Assembly: GCF_001672915.1 (NCBI RefSeq)
Contig: NZ_LZKR01000127.1
Location: 1 to 64,000, forward strand
From: Mycobacterium sp. 1245805.9
GTDB taxonomy: Bacteria; Actinomycetota; Actinomycetes; Mycobacteriales; Mycobacteriaceae
Direction of reading: 5' to 3'
DNA: 64,000 bases
A program made the position numbers and the translations under genes. The notes below the pieces were generated by a model. It worked only from the letters and a program-made list of their open reading frames with translations. It was not told where the DNA came from and searched no databases. Positions within the stretch are counted from its first letter, which is position 1. Every line of letters starts with the position of its first letter. Positions 25,636 to 34,088 of this stretch are shown here, piece by piece.

Positions 25636-26682
25636 CTAACAATCGCAGCAGCAGTCGTCGCAGCACTCGCAGGTCTCGCAGCAGCACCAGCAGCCGCCGT
25701 CGCCGCCCTTCTTGCGTTTCCCGGGGTCGGGGGTTTCGCCCTCGTCCGTGGGCTCAAAGGAACCGGGCTGGTTGCCGAAGTTGATGGGTTCCTGCTGGCC
25801 GCGCGGCGTTCCGCTCTGCGCGGTGTAACCGGCCTGGCTGAAGGTGCGTTTGATCGCGCGGCGCACCTCGCTGGTCAGCAGCCGCTGGGGCAGGCGCCCG
25901 TCGGTGAACTCGACGTCGGCCAGCGCCAGCTCGATGCCCAGGGCCGCGTCGTCGCACAGGGCGCGGGCCTCTTCGACGGGAGTTGCGGTGGCCGCCAACG
26001 GGTTCCACTTGCCGCGCGCCACGTCGTCGCGATAGTCCTCGACCGCGTCGAGCAGGTGGGCCACTCGGCCGAACAGCTGCCCGATCTCGCGCAGCGGGGC
26101 GGCGTTGCCGGGGCGTCCGGCCAGCACGGCGGTGTGCGCGAAGGCCTCGGCGACCGCGGTCTCGGTGGGCTCGGTCACCGCCAGCAGCGGGCTGCCCGGG
26201 CCGGCGGACGCCTCGAGCGCGGCCTGCCGGTCGATCGCGGCGACGAGCACGCCGGTGTCGAAGCCCAGGGTGTGGCCGGCGTCGGTGCCCTGGCGCACCC
26301 AGCGCTCGGCAATGCGCCGCGCCGCCGGGCGAACCCCGGCCGCGCCGACCAGGCCGTCGCGGTCGTCGACGTGGTCGCGCACCCGCGCGGCGGCCAGCGC
26401 CAGCGAGACCACCGCGGCCAGGCGCACGCAGTCACCGGTGGCCACGTCGGCGCGCCGCATCCCGCGCAGCGGGCAGCGCCCGGCCTTGCGGCGCGTCGGC
26501 TCACCGGCCGACTGCGCCTCGACCAGCAAGGAGACCACCAACCCGTCGTAGTTGGTGGCGATCCGCGCGACCTGGCCGTAGTCGTCGCGCAGAGCCAGAC
26601 ACAATCCACACAACTGGGCTCGCCAGGCGTCCGCGAGCTCGCCGCCGAGCCGATGACGGCAGGGCCGGATGATGCCAAACAT
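25636..26682 (-). CDS. DUF5685-family protein with Cys-rich C-terminal tail
   Basis: A 348-aa actinobacterial protein matching DUF5685: it begins MFGIIRPCRHRLGG, then CGLCLALRDDYGQVARI, a helical core with HLLDAVEDYRDDVARGKWNPL, and a conserved region to about 290. The striking part is the end: a Pro/Gly/Lys-rich linker, then 18 residues (331-348) containing 11 Cys in CC and CxC patterns. That looks like a metal-binding (zinc, copper or Fe-S) tail. The family has no established function. No signal peptide, so it is probably cytosolic. Confidence 0.7.
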   Translation of the reverse strand: MFGIIRPCRHRLGGELADAWRAQLCGLCLALRDDYGQVARIATNYDGLVVSLLVEAQSAGEPTRRKAGRCPLRGMRRADVATGDCVRLAAVVSLALAAARVRDHVDDRDGLVGAAGVRPAARRIAERWVRQGTDAGHTLGFDTGVLVAAIDRQAALEASAGPGSPLLAVTEPTETAVAEAFAHTAVLAGRPGNAAPLREIGQLFGRVAHLLDAVEDYRDDVARGKWNPLAATATPVEEARALCDDAALGIELALADVEFTDGRLPQRLLTSEVRRAIKRTFSQAGYTAQSGTPRGQQEPINFGNQPGSFEPTDEGETPDPGKRKKGGDGGCWCCCETCECCDDCCCDC

Positions 26683-26752
26683 GCACAGAAGCTACCCGAG
26701 GTTCAGCAAACGCGCGCCGCAAAACGCCGAGCCCCCGTGGCAGGCTGGCAGG

Positions 26753-27655
26753 GTGACCGACGTCGCGCAGGACTTCGAGGCTCAGCGGCCGCGCCTGTTC
26801 TGGTTGGCGTACCGGCTGCTGGGTTCGGCGAGCGAGGCGGAAGACGCGGTGCAGGACGCGTACCTGCGCCTGCACGGCGCCGACGCGGATTCGATCCGGT
26901 CGTTGCCGGCTTGGCTCACCACGGCCGTCACCAACCTGTGCCTCAGCCGGCTCACCTCGGCGCGCGCCCGCCGCGAGGTGTATCCCGGCCCGTGGCTGCC
27001 CGAGCCGGTGCTCACCGACGACCGGACGCTCGGCCCGCTCGAGACCGCAGAACAGCGCGAGTCCGTGTCGATCGCGCTGCTGAGCCTGATGGAGCGGCTC
27101 GGCCCGACCGAGCGTGCCGCGTTCGTCCTGCGAGAAGCGTTCGCCTACAGCCACTTCGAGATCGCCGAGATCTTGGAAACCTCGGAGGCCAACGCCCGCC
27201 AGCTGTACCGGCGGGCGAAGGAGCGGCTGGGGGAGCCCCGTGGGCGGTTCCAGCCGGACCGGGGGCAGTGGCGTCGCCTCGTCGACCGCTTCTTGACCGC
27301 CGCGCGCGCCGGTGACGTGAGTGGCCTCGTCGAAATCCTGACCGACGACGTGACGTCGACGGCCGACGGAGGCGGCAAGGTCGCGGCCGCCCGGCGCGTG
27401 ATCTCGGGCCGCGATCGGATGGCCAACTACGTGGCGCGGGTGTTCGGCAGGAACATGGCGCAGGCGCGTCTCGAGGTCGCCGAGGTCAACGGCGAACCGG
27501 CGATGCTGGCGTTCGACGGCGACACCCTGGCCGGCGTCCTGTGCTTCGAGGTCGCCGGCGACCGGATCGCGGCCCTGCGGGTGATGGCCAATCCCGACAA
27601 ATTGCGATTTATCGCCGAGCAGTTGTCACATCCGGCGGGTCTGCCCGGTTCATAG
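26753..27655 (+). CDS. ECF41-type RNA polymerase sigma factor (SigJ-like)
   Basis: A 300-aa sigma factor. Sigma-2 occupies about 8-75 and sigma-4 about 105-160, then a SnoaL-like C-terminal domain to 300. The three ECF41 signatures are all present: WLPEP (81-85) between sigma domains, DGGGK (205-209) and NPDKL (280-284) in the C-terminal domain. In ECF41 factors this domain tunes activity in place of an anti-sigma. Start GTG at 26753 with a weak AGGG ahead. The oxidoreductase gene follows after 3 nt, the usual ECF41 neighbour class. Confidence 0.9.
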   Translation: MTDVAQDFEAQRPRLFWLAYRLLGSASEAEDAVQDAYLRLHGADADSIRSLPAWLTTAVTNLCLSRLTSARARREVYPGPWLPEPVLTDDRTLGPLETAEQRESVSIALLSLMERLGPTERAAFVLREAFAYSHFEIAEILETSEANARQLYRRAKERLGEPRGRFQPDRGQWRRLVDRFLTAARAGDVSGLVEILTDDVTSTADGGGKVAAARRVISGRDRMANYVARVFGRNMAQARLEVAEVNGEPAMLAFDGDTLAGVLCFEVAGDRIAALRVMANPDKLRFIAEQLSHPAGLPGS

Positions 27656-27658
27656 GGC

Positions 27659-28468
27659 ATGGCGAATCGAATCCTGGTAACCGGCGGCACCGGAACCGTG
27701 GGGCGCGTCGTGGTCGATCGGCTGACGGCCGCGGGCGCGGAGGTCCGGGTGGTGAGCCGCGGGCGAAGGCCGCACCAGCGCGCCGACGTCGAGCATGTGG
27801 TCGGGGACGTGCAATCCGGTGCGGGGCTGGACGCGGCGGTGGGCGGCGTCGACGCGATCGTGCACTGCGTCTACCCCACCGAGGCGCTGGTGGCGGCGGC
27901 GAAACGGGCGGGCTCACCGCACCTGGTTTACGTCTCCATCGTCGGAATCGACCGCGTCCCGTTCGCCCTCTATCGCATGATGCTCGCCAACGAGCGCACG
28001 ATCGCCGAGTCGGGCCTGCCGTGGACGGTGCTGCGGGCCACCCAGTTTCACGATCTGATCGCCTTCCTGTTGCGCATGCTGGCCAAGCCGGCGGTGATGG
28101 CGCTGCCGTCGGGCCTTCGGTTCCAACCGGTCGACGTGCGCGACGTGGGGGAGAGGTTGGCGGGGTTGGCGCTGGGCGAGCCGAAGGGGCGGGCGCCGGA
28201 TTTCGCCGGCCCGCAGCCGCGCACGCTCGACGACCTGGCCCGCAGCTACCTGGCAATTGTCGGCAAGCGCCGGCCCATCGTGCCGATTCGGTTGCCCGGC
28301 AAGGTGTCTGGCGGCATCCGCGCCGGCGGGCTGCTGGCCCCGGAGCACGCCGACGGCACGATCACCTTCGAGCAGTACCTCCGCGAACAACTCGCCGCCG
28401 GCGAGCGGCCGTACCGCGACGCCATCCGCGCGTACCTGCCGCGCCTTTCGTTCGTCCCAGGGCGTTAG
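27659..28468 (+). CDS. Atypical SDR / NAD(P)-binding epimerase-like protein
   Basis: A 269-aa NmrA/atypical SDR. ILVTGGTGTVGRVVVDRL (5-22) is the Rossmann motif, VDAIVHCVYP and HLVYVSIVGIDRVPFALYRMM follow, with a Tyr and an ER rather than a standard YxxxK, as in quinone-oxidoreductase-like or flavin-reductase-like members. Its start is 3 nt after the sigma factor stop, so the two share a transcript. Carboxymuconolactone decarboxylases, oxidoreductases and epimerases are the recognised partners of ECF41, and this is probably the target or sensor enzyme. Confidence 0.83.
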   Translation: MANRILVTGGTGTVGRVVVDRLTAAGAEVRVVSRGRRPHQRADVEHVVGDVQSGAGLDAAVGGVDAIVHCVYPTEALVAAAKRAGSPHLVYVSIVGIDRVPFALYRMMLANERTIAESGLPWTVLRATQFHDLIAFLLRMLAKPAVMALPSGLRFQPVDVRDVGERLAGLALGEPKGRAPDFAGPQPRTLDDLARSYLAIVGKRRPIVPIRLPGKVSGGIRAGGLLAPEHADGTITFEQYLREQLAAGERPYRDAIRAYLPRLSFVPGR

Positions 28469-28565
28469 CCCGGCACCTCACGTTCCCTCTACCTGCGGCG
28501 ACACCCCGCGCTCACTCGGGCCTGGGATATTAGGGTGCTGAGGCGAAATCGAAGGGGGAATTTTC

Positions 28566-29000
28566 TTGAAGACGAGGCTGCTCCTCGCAGTCGCCCTGCT
28601 CGCGGGCTCGACGGCCGTGGGCTGCCATTTTGCGTCCCGGAACCCGCCGACGAGCCAGACCCTCGAGGTCGCAATGGGCGACGTGCTGAAGCAGAACGCC
28701 ATCACGCAGGACGTCACGCTGGGCGTCGGCCACACCCTGACCCTGAGGCTGGGCTCGAACTACACCACCCCGTACCGGTGGACGATCAACACGAAGATCG
28801 GCGATCCGAGCGTCGTGAAGCAAACCAGCCACGCGTTCGTGCAACCGACCTCCGACGCGCTGGGGGCGCCGGGCTCGGAGGTGTGGACGTTCGAGGCGTT
28901 GAAACCGGGGAAGACGACGATCACCACCGCGTACTCGAGCATCGTCGGCAAGGACTCGAAGACGGCATGCACCTACACGGCCAACGTGACGGTGCAGTAA
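28566..29000 (+). CDS. Chagasin-family (I42) peptidase-inhibitor-like lipoprotein
   Basis: A 144-aa lipoprotein. The TTG start is preceded by AAGGGGGA. The signal peptide ends in a lipobox-like STAVGC, with Cys20 acylated. The mature domain has the three inhibitor loops of the chagasin family: NYTTPYRW (L2, NPTTGYxW variant), GAPGSEVWTFEAL (L4/L6 region) and LKPGKTTITTAY. Chagasins block papain-type cysteine peptidases. A cell-surface inhibitor could act on host cathepsins, by inference. Confidence 0.8.
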   Translation: MKTRLLLAVALLAGSTAVGCHFASRNPPTSQTLEVAMGDVLKQNAITQDVTLGVGHTLTLRLGSNYTTPYRWTINTKIGDPSVVKQTSHAFVQPTSDALGAPGSEVWTFEALKPGKTTITTAYSSIVGKDSKTACTYTANVTVQ

Positions 29001-29055
29001 ACGTCTCTGGCAAACGAGTGCGCGCGCGGGGGCGAGCCGGGCTACGGTCTTGACT

Positions 29056-29535
29056 GTGTTTGGCTTTCTTCGCAATTGGTCCGAGATCGGGAAGTTGCCG
29101 GCAGAGCTGCGCGAAGAACTCGACGCCGAGGGTGTCATCTTCACCGCCGGCAAGGTGGGGGTGAGCCGGCACTTCAGCGGCCACGTGCCCGGCGTCTATT
29201 CGGCGAGCGGCGTATCTCGCTATTCGGGCGGGTTCGGCTTCAGCGTCGCGCGGATCGTCGCCACGTTTCCCACGCGGGGCGACGCCAAGCTGCGGGCCGT
29301 CGACTGTGCGTGGGACAGCGACAAGGGGCCGGCGCGGGTGACCATCACCGAAAAGGGGTTGCGGATCGAAATCGACTTGCACGGAGTCGATCCCGCGTTT
29401 TCCGGCTCGATGAAGCTGAACTATCGGAAAAAGATCCCCGCCGATGTGCTGGAAAAGCTGCCCACCACGTCGCTGCGCTTTCGGGTCGACCCGGTGTTCG
29501 TGTATCGCGCCGCCGGGGTCCGGCCCAAGCCGTAG
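29056..29535 (+). CDS. Conserved hypothetical protein, 159 aa
   Basis: No named family is recognised. The protein begins MFGFLRNWSEIGKLPAELRE and contains an Arg/Gly/Ser segment with beta-rich HFSGHVPGVYSASGVSRYSGGFGF, then strands ending FVYRAAG. There is no signal or membrane span. The GTG at 29056 is chosen because TACGGT lies 8 nt upstream (a -10 for a near-leaderless mRNA); a TTG at 29050 is an alternative. A hairpin follows the stop. Confidence 0.6.
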   Translation: MFGFLRNWSEIGKLPAELREELDAEGVIFTAGKVGVSRHFSGHVPGVYSASGVSRYSGGFGFSVARIVATFPTRGDAKLRAVDCAWDSDKGPARVTITEKGLRIEIDLHGVDPAFSGSMKLNYRKKIPADVLEKLPTTSLRFRVDPVFVYRAAGVRPKP

Positions 29536-29556
29536 CGGGCCCGGTAGTCGGCCCGC
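29535..29556. terminator. Hairpin between convergent genes
   Basis: GCGGGCC / GGCCCGC, 7-bp perfect arms with an 8-nt loop, start at the last base of the upstream stop codon and lie before the convergent secreted-protein gene. A GC-rich stem without T-tract. Confidence 0.4.
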
Positions 29557-29597
29557 CACCCCACGCAGGATGACGGGCCGACCTTGACGAGCGGTGG

Positions 29598-29927
29598 TTA
29601 CTGCGGCGAGGTCGCCCCGGGCGGCAAGTTCGCCCGTCGGTTGTAGAAACCGTAGTCGGCCTTGGTGTACTCAGTGAGCAGCTTGCCGTGTGCGTCGTAC
29701 ACCGAACAAATCTCGTCACGGTCGTTGCCGACTCTCTTCGTGCTGTAGACGCCGCGTACCCCGCCGGCGGCGTAAGCACCTGGATTAGTAGTGCACGAGT
29801 GCTCGATCGTCTCCGCATGGGCGGCGGGCGACAAGCCGATCGCGGTGGCGGCTAGGGCGCCGACCGCGAGGGCGAGCGTGGTGAGCGCCGCGGTGCGCGC
29901 CCGTCGTGCGGTGCTGATGCTGGTCAT
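29598..29927 (-). CDS. Small secreted protein of unknown function
   Basis: A 109-aa protein with a twin-Arg-containing but Sec-like signal (residues 1-38, cleavage after AHA). The mature part has two Cys (HSCTTN and EICSVYD) that probably form one disulphide, and a GVYSTKRVGNDRDE segment. RBS AGGGGAGA precedes the ATG. No family recognised; mycobacterium-specific by appearance. Confidence 0.68.
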   Translation of the reverse strand: MTSISTARRARTAALTTLALAVGALAATAIGLSPAAHAETIEHSCTTNPGAYAAGGVRGVYSTKRVGNDRDEICSVYDAHGKLLTEYTKADYGFYNRRANLPPGATSPQ

Positions 29928-30080
29928 GTTCTCCCCTGGTGGTTGAAGCCGCTCCGGATGAGCCGCTGTCACAGGTAGGAGCGCGAACGCACCTCGGGTC
30001 GGACACTTTTTTGGTCGCGACTTTCGCGGAGCTGACCAAATGCCCTATTCGGCGCGGTGGGGGCGGCTGAACATCGGGGT

Positions 30081-30896
30081 ATGAGCGGCAGCCACACCGA
30101 TACGACCGACATCGACAAATGGGATCGCGGCCTGACCGAGCATGTCGTCGCGCTGACCCGGCCGATCGTCAAACACTATTTCCGTTCCGAGGTGCGCGGC
30201 CTGGACAATCTCCCGTCCGGTGCGTCGCTGGTGGTGTCGAACCATTCCGGCGGCCTGACGTCGTTCGACCTGTCGGTGTTCGCCGTCGACTATTACGACA
30301 AATACGGGTACGAGCGCCCGCTCTACGCGCTCGGTTTCGACACGCTATTCGGGGTGGCGGGCGAATTCCTCAACCGCACCGGGGTCATTCGCGCGACGCG
30401 CGAAAACGCCGCCAGGGCATTGGCTTCCGGCGCCGTCGTATTGGTGTTCCCCGGCGGCGATTTCGACGTCTACCGGCCGAGCATGCGCGAGAACGTGATC
30501 AACTTCGGCGGCCGGACCGGCTATGTCACCACGGCCCTGGAGGCGGGGGTGCCGATCGTGCCCGCGGTATCCATCGGCGGGCAGGAGGGCCAGCTGTACT
30601 TGAGCCGCGGCACCTGGTTGTCGCGTCTGCTTCGGCTCACCAAGTTCGAGCGCAAGCACTTCCGAACCGACATCCTGCCAATAACTTTCGGGTGGCCGTT
30701 CGGGCTGAGCGTCCTCGCCCCGGTCAATGTGCCGCTGCCCACCAAGATCGTCACCGAGGTGTTGAAGCCGATCGACGTGGCTAGGGAGTTCGGCGCTTCG
30801 CCCGACGTCGAGCACCTCGACGCGCTGGTGCGCGGACTGATGCAGAAGGGCCTGGACGCGCTGGCCGCCAAGCGGCGCTTCCCGATATTCGGCTAG
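30081..30896 (+). CDS. PlsC-like 1-acyl-glycerol-phosphate-type acyltransferase
   Basis: A 271-aa acyltransferase of the LPLAT family. The catalytic block is SNHSGGLTSFD (about 61-71; NHxxxxxxD variant), with FPGGDFDVYRP near 130 and VPAVSIGGQEG near 172 as motifs III and IV. It probably acylates a glycerol- or phospholipid at the inner membrane. Some mycobacterial relatives are diacylglycerol acyltransferase-like. The ATG at 30081 follows CGGGGT. Its stop shares the CTAG tetramer with the convergent SDR gene. Confidence 0.8.
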   Translation: MSGSHTDTTDIDKWDRGLTEHVVALTRPIVKHYFRSEVRGLDNLPSGASLVVSNHSGGLTSFDLSVFAVDYYDKYGYERPLYALGFDTLFGVAGEFLNRTGVIRATRENAARALASGAVVLVFPGGDFDVYRPSMRENVINFGGRTGYVTTALEAGVPIVPAVSIGGQEGQLYLSRGTWLSRLLRLTKFERKHFRTDILPITFGWPFGLSVLAPVNVPLPTKIVTEVLKPIDVAREFGASPDVEHLDALVRGLMQKGLDALAAKRRFPIFG

Positions 30897-31657
30897 GCGT
30901 TCGCGGGCCGCAGCATCCGCCCGGCGACGCGCGCCGAGATCGAACCGGGCCCCAGGCGCGCGAAGGTGGACGTGAACCGATTGCGCCACCCGGGTACGAC
31001 GACGGGGCGTCCCTTGTCGAGGGCTTTCAGCCCGGCGGCGACGACGGGTTCGGGCGGGGAGAGGCGCCGATAGACCGCGGTGTGCGAGACGTCTTCGCCG
31101 AGGGCGTCGACGAACCCGGTGCGCGTGGGGCCGGGGCAGAGCGCCGTCACGGTGACACCGGATTTGCGGGTCTCCGCCCACAGGGCCTGGCTGAGCGACA
31201 GCACGAACGCCTTCGAGGCGCCGTAGGTGGCCTGATACGGGCCGGGCTGAAAGGCGATGGTGGAGGCGACATTCAGGATGCCGCCGCGACCGCGGGCCAG
31301 CATGCCCGGAAGCACGGCGTGGGTCAGCCGCACCAGCGCGTCGACGTTGACGGCGACCAGCTCGTGCTCGCGCTGGGCGTCGATCTCCGCGAACGGGCCG
31401 TAGGTGCCGAACCCGGCGTTGTTGACCAGGACGTCGACGTCTTTCCCGGCCAGGCGGGCGATCAGGTCGTTGGCGCCGTCCTCGGTGCCGAGGTCGCCGA
31501 CGACGAGTTCGGCGTCCGGGTTGGTTTGCTGCGCCACCGCTTTGAGGCGGTTTTCGTCGCGGCCGGCGAGCACGAGACTGTGGCCGCGTTGCGCGAGCTG
31601 CTCGGCGAAGATTGCGCCCAGCCCGGAGCTGGCGCCGGTGATCACTGCGGTCGACAT
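30893..31657 (-). CDS. Short-chain dehydrogenase/reductase
   Basis: A 254-aa SDR of the DltE-like type. NAD(P) motif TGASSGLG (7-14), NNAGFG near 84, catalytic Ser in NVASTIAF and YxxxK in TYGASKAF near 150. The C-terminal part (PEPVVAAGLKALDKGRPVVVPG) is characteristic of this branch. Substrate unknown. Stop overlaps the acyltransferase stop. Confidence 0.88.
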   Translation of the reverse strand: MSTAVITGASSGLGAIFAEQLAQRGHSLVLAGRDENRLKAVAQQTNPDAELVVGDLGTEDGANDLIARLAGKDVDVLVNNAGFGTYGPFAEIDAQREHELVAVNVDALVRLTHAVLPGMLARGRGGILNVASTIAFQPGPYQATYGASKAFVLSLSQALWAETRKSGVTVTALCPGPTRTGFVDALGEDVSHTAVYRRLSPPEPVVAAGLKALDKGRPVVVPGWRNRFTSTFARLGPGSISARVAGRMLRPANA

Positions 31658-31671
31658 CGCTAAACCCCTTG

Positions 31672-32082
31672 CTAACTAACTGTTTTCGTGACCGGCCGGA
31701 CGGCCAGGGCGTGGCTGACGAGGCCGATGCCCGCGCCGAGGATGGGCCAGATCGGCCAGAAGTATGCCATGCCCGTCGCCGCCCAGACGGTGAGAACGAC
31801 CGTAGTCATCGCGAGGAATGCGGCGAGGTGGATGCGGACGCTCGCGCGGGCCGCGGCTTTGCGGGCGGCGCGGCGGCCCGAGTCGGCGCGCCGGATGCGA
31901 TCCAGCGGCAGGTCGGCGACGAGCTGCTTGAGCTCCCCGGCGGTCTGGGTCTGGAAGGCGGCCTGGAGCCGGCGGTCGTACTCGTCGAGTTGCAGGTAGC
32001 CCTGGGCGAGCGCCTGGCCCAGTTTCGTCGCGGTCTTCTGCCGGTCGCGGTCGCCGGCGCGGGCGAAGGTTGTGGTGGTCAT
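31672..32082 (-). CDS. DUF1707 protein with two membrane spans
   Basis: A 136-aa protein. Residues 5-62 are a DUF1707 domain (RAGDRDRQKTATKLGQALAQGYLQLDEYDRRLQAA), a motif found at the N-terminus of many actinobacterial membrane proteins. Two hydrophobic spans follow at about 85-103 and 107-128 (HLAAFLAMTTVVLTVWAA; FWPIWPILGAGIGLV). Function unknown. It is divergent from a TetR gene across a perfect 9-bp-arm palindrome, so it is probably the regulator's target. Confidence 0.78.
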   Translation of the reverse strand: MTTTTFARAGDRDRQKTATKLGQALAQGYLQLDEYDRRLQAAFQTQTAGELKQLVADLPLDRIRRADSGRRAARKAAARASVRIHLAAFLAMTTVVLTVWAATGMAYFWPIWPILGAGIGLVSHALAVRPVTKTVS

Positions 32083-32112
32083 GGGTCCTGTCCCTTCGTG
32101 GGATGTGAATAG

Positions 32113-32138
32113 CATTAACATACGCTCGAATGTTAATG
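32113..32138. promoter_or_regulatory. Perfect TetR operator palindrome
   Basis: CATTAACAT-N8-ATGTTAATG: 9-bp perfect arms. The right arm overlaps TAATGT (32134-32139), a -10 placed 7 nt before the TetR ATG. It is shared by the divergent DUF1707 gene. Confidence 0.75.
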
Positions 32139-32146
32139 TCGTCAAC

Positions 32147-32749
32147 ATGGCACGTTCGGTTGCGTCGGCACGACGCGATAGCTACCACCACGGCGACCTC
32201 AAACGGGCGCTGACCAGCGCCGCGCTGTCGCTGGTGGCGGAGAAGGGGCCGAAGGGCTTCACGCTGACCGAGGCGGCGCGCCGCGCGCGGGTCAGCGCCG
32301 CGGCGCCGTACCGGCACTTCGCCGACAAGGCCGCGCTGCTGGCCACCGTCGCCGAACAGGGCTTCCGCGACCTGCACGACGAGCTAGCGGCGGTCGCCGT
32401 GGCCGACCCGAAGGCCCGGCTGGTCGAGCTCGGCCGCGCCTATGTGCGCTGGGCCGTCGCCCATCCGGACCATTACCGGGTGATGTTCGGTGCGGAGCTG
32501 TCAAAGGCGGCGCACCCGGACCTGGCGGTCGCGGGCGAGCAGGCGTTCGGCGACCTCGTCGACGCGATCGTCGCGTGCCAGGAGGCCGGGATTGTCGACG
32601 GTCAGGACGCGCGGTCGGTGGCCGCGCCGCTGTGGGCGCTGGTGCACGGCGTAGCGTCGCTCGCCATCGGCGGGGAGCTGAGCGCGGTGGGGGTTCAGTT
32701 GGAGCCGGAGGCCATGGTCGCGAACGTGGTGGCCCGGGTGCTGGCGTAG
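32147..32749 (+). CDS. TetR-family regulator
   Basis: A 200-aa TetR regulator, HTH around 18-62 (TLTEAARRARVSAAAPYRHFADKAALL). The C-terminal domain has the TetR_C_13/33-like layout. There is no Shine-Dalgarno, and the -10 lies 7 nt upstream of the ATG, which suggests a leaderless transcript. The palindrome at 32113-32138 makes autoregulation and control of DUF1707 likely. The last 55 bp overlap the 3' end of lipM on the other strand. Confidence 0.86.
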   Translation: MARSVASARRDSYHHGDLKRALTSAALSLVAEKGPKGFTLTEAARRARVSAAAPYRHFADKAALLATVAEQGFRDLHDELAAVAVADPKARLVELGRAYVRWAVAHPDHYRVMFGAELSKAAHPDLAVAGEQAFGDLVDAIVACQEAGIVDGQDARSVAAPLWALVHGVASLAIGGELSAVGVQLEPEAMVANVVARVLA

Positions 32750-33990
32750 ACCTCGGCCAGGAACTGCTCGACGGCGACGGCGGCGTGCACCGCGCGGGCC
32801 GAGCCGAAGATGTCGAAAGCGTGCTGGGTGTAAGGCAATTCGGCGTAGACGACGGGCTGGTTGCTGACCTCGCGCAGCCTGCCGGTGAACGCGCGGGCCT
32901 GCTCGACGAAGGCCAGCGAATCGTTCTTGCCGTGCAGCACGAAAAACGGGGGAGCGTCGGGGTTTACGTGATGGATCGGCGACGCGGCTTTGAACGTCTC
33001 GAGGTGCGTGGAGGGCCGTTGCTTGATGATCGATTTGATGAGCAGGCCGGGCATCATGGCGTGCAGCGAGTCGTCGAGGCGGGTGAAGTCGTAGATCCCG
33101 TAGAAGGGCACGGCCGCCTGCACCCGGGTGTCGACGTCCTCGAATCCGGGTTGGAACTGTGGGTAATTGGGCGTCAGCGCCGCCAGCGACGACAGGTGGC
33201 CGCCGGCCGAACCGCCGGTGATGGCGATGAATTCGGGATCGCCGCCGTACCCGGCGATGTGTTGTCTGACCCAGGCGAGGGCGCGTTTGACGTCGACGAT
33301 GTGGGCGGGCCAGGTGTTGCGTGGGCTGTGCCGGTAGTTGATCGCGACGCAGACCCAGCCGAGCTCGGCGAGGTGGCTCATCAGCGGATGCGCTTGTCCG
33401 CGTTTGTTTCCCGTCGTCCAGGCGCCGCCGGGGATCTGGAAGAGCACCGGCGCCTTGCCATTTCGGTCGAGGTCCGGGCGGCGCCAGATGTCCAGGTGGT
33501 TGGCGCTGCCGAATTCGCCGTAGCTGATGTTGGAGTCGTGCGCGTAGTCGCGGTAGATCCGCATCATGCGCAGCACTCCCGGCGCCTTGGCGATGCCGGG
33601 GCCCTTGGGGCGGCGCCACAGGTCGGCCGAGTCGGTGCGCCGAGACGGGCCCAGGCCGTCGTCGAGCACCTTGGAGAGCGGCACGTTGGCCTGGTGGCCG
33701 GCGCGGCTGAAGTTCAGCAGGCCCGCCGCCGAGACGGCCGCCACCAGCCAGGCGAGGATTCGCACCGGCCGGTTGAGCCGGCGCCCCGTCAACGCCAGCC
33801 CGCCGAGTTGGCTGGCCATCGTCTGCAGCGGCAACTCGGTGACGACCAGGCCGAACAACCACGAGAACAGCGACAGGTACCCCCTGCGCGCCAGCGGGCG
33901 GTAGGCGTTGAGGGTGGACGTGGCCGTTACTGCGGTGACCACGAGGGACGCTGCTTGGCGGAGGTGGTGGATCAGTCGCGCCTTCTGCAT
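32695..33990 (-). CDS. lipM: Membrane-associated esterase/lipase LipM
   Basis: A 431-aa hormone-sensitive-lipase-like alpha/beta hydrolase, the same length as I recall for M. tuberculosis LipM (Rv2284). Two N-terminal hydrophobic segments lie near 40-55 and 77-94. The oxyanion region is FQIPGGAWTTG (a variant of HGGG), the nucleophile Ser in TGGSAGGH, the Asp in HGKNDSLAF and the His in YTQHAFD. Substrates are probably acyl esters. The stop falls inside the convergent TetR gene. Confidence 0.85.
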   Translation of the reverse strand: MQKARLIHHLRQAASLVVTAVTATSTLNAYRPLARRGYLSLFSWLFGLVVTELPLQTMASQLGGLALTGRRLNRPVRILAWLVAAVSAAGLLNFSRAGHQANVPLSKVLDDGLGPSRRTDSADLWRRPKGPGIAKAPGVLRMMRIYRDYAHDSNISYGEFGSANHLDIWRRPDLDRNGKAPVLFQIPGGAWTTGNKRGQAHPLMSHLAELGWVCVAINYRHSPRNTWPAHIVDVKRALAWVRQHIAGYGGDPEFIAITGGSAGGHLSSLAALTPNYPQFQPGFEDVDTRVQAAVPFYGIYDFTRLDDSLHAMMPGLLIKSIIKQRPSTHLETFKAASPIHHVNPDAPPFFVLHGKNDSLAFVEQARAFTGRLREVSNQPVVYAELPYTQHAFDIFGSARAVHAAVAVEQFLAEVYASTRATTFATMASGSN

Positions 33991-34088
33991 GTCGTCACCT
34001 TACGAGGTGGGCGGGCGGTCGTCTCAAGGGGCTTTCGCCTGCGCACCCCTCGAAAGTCGGCGCGGTGGCGAGTAAAACCAGAGGTGAT

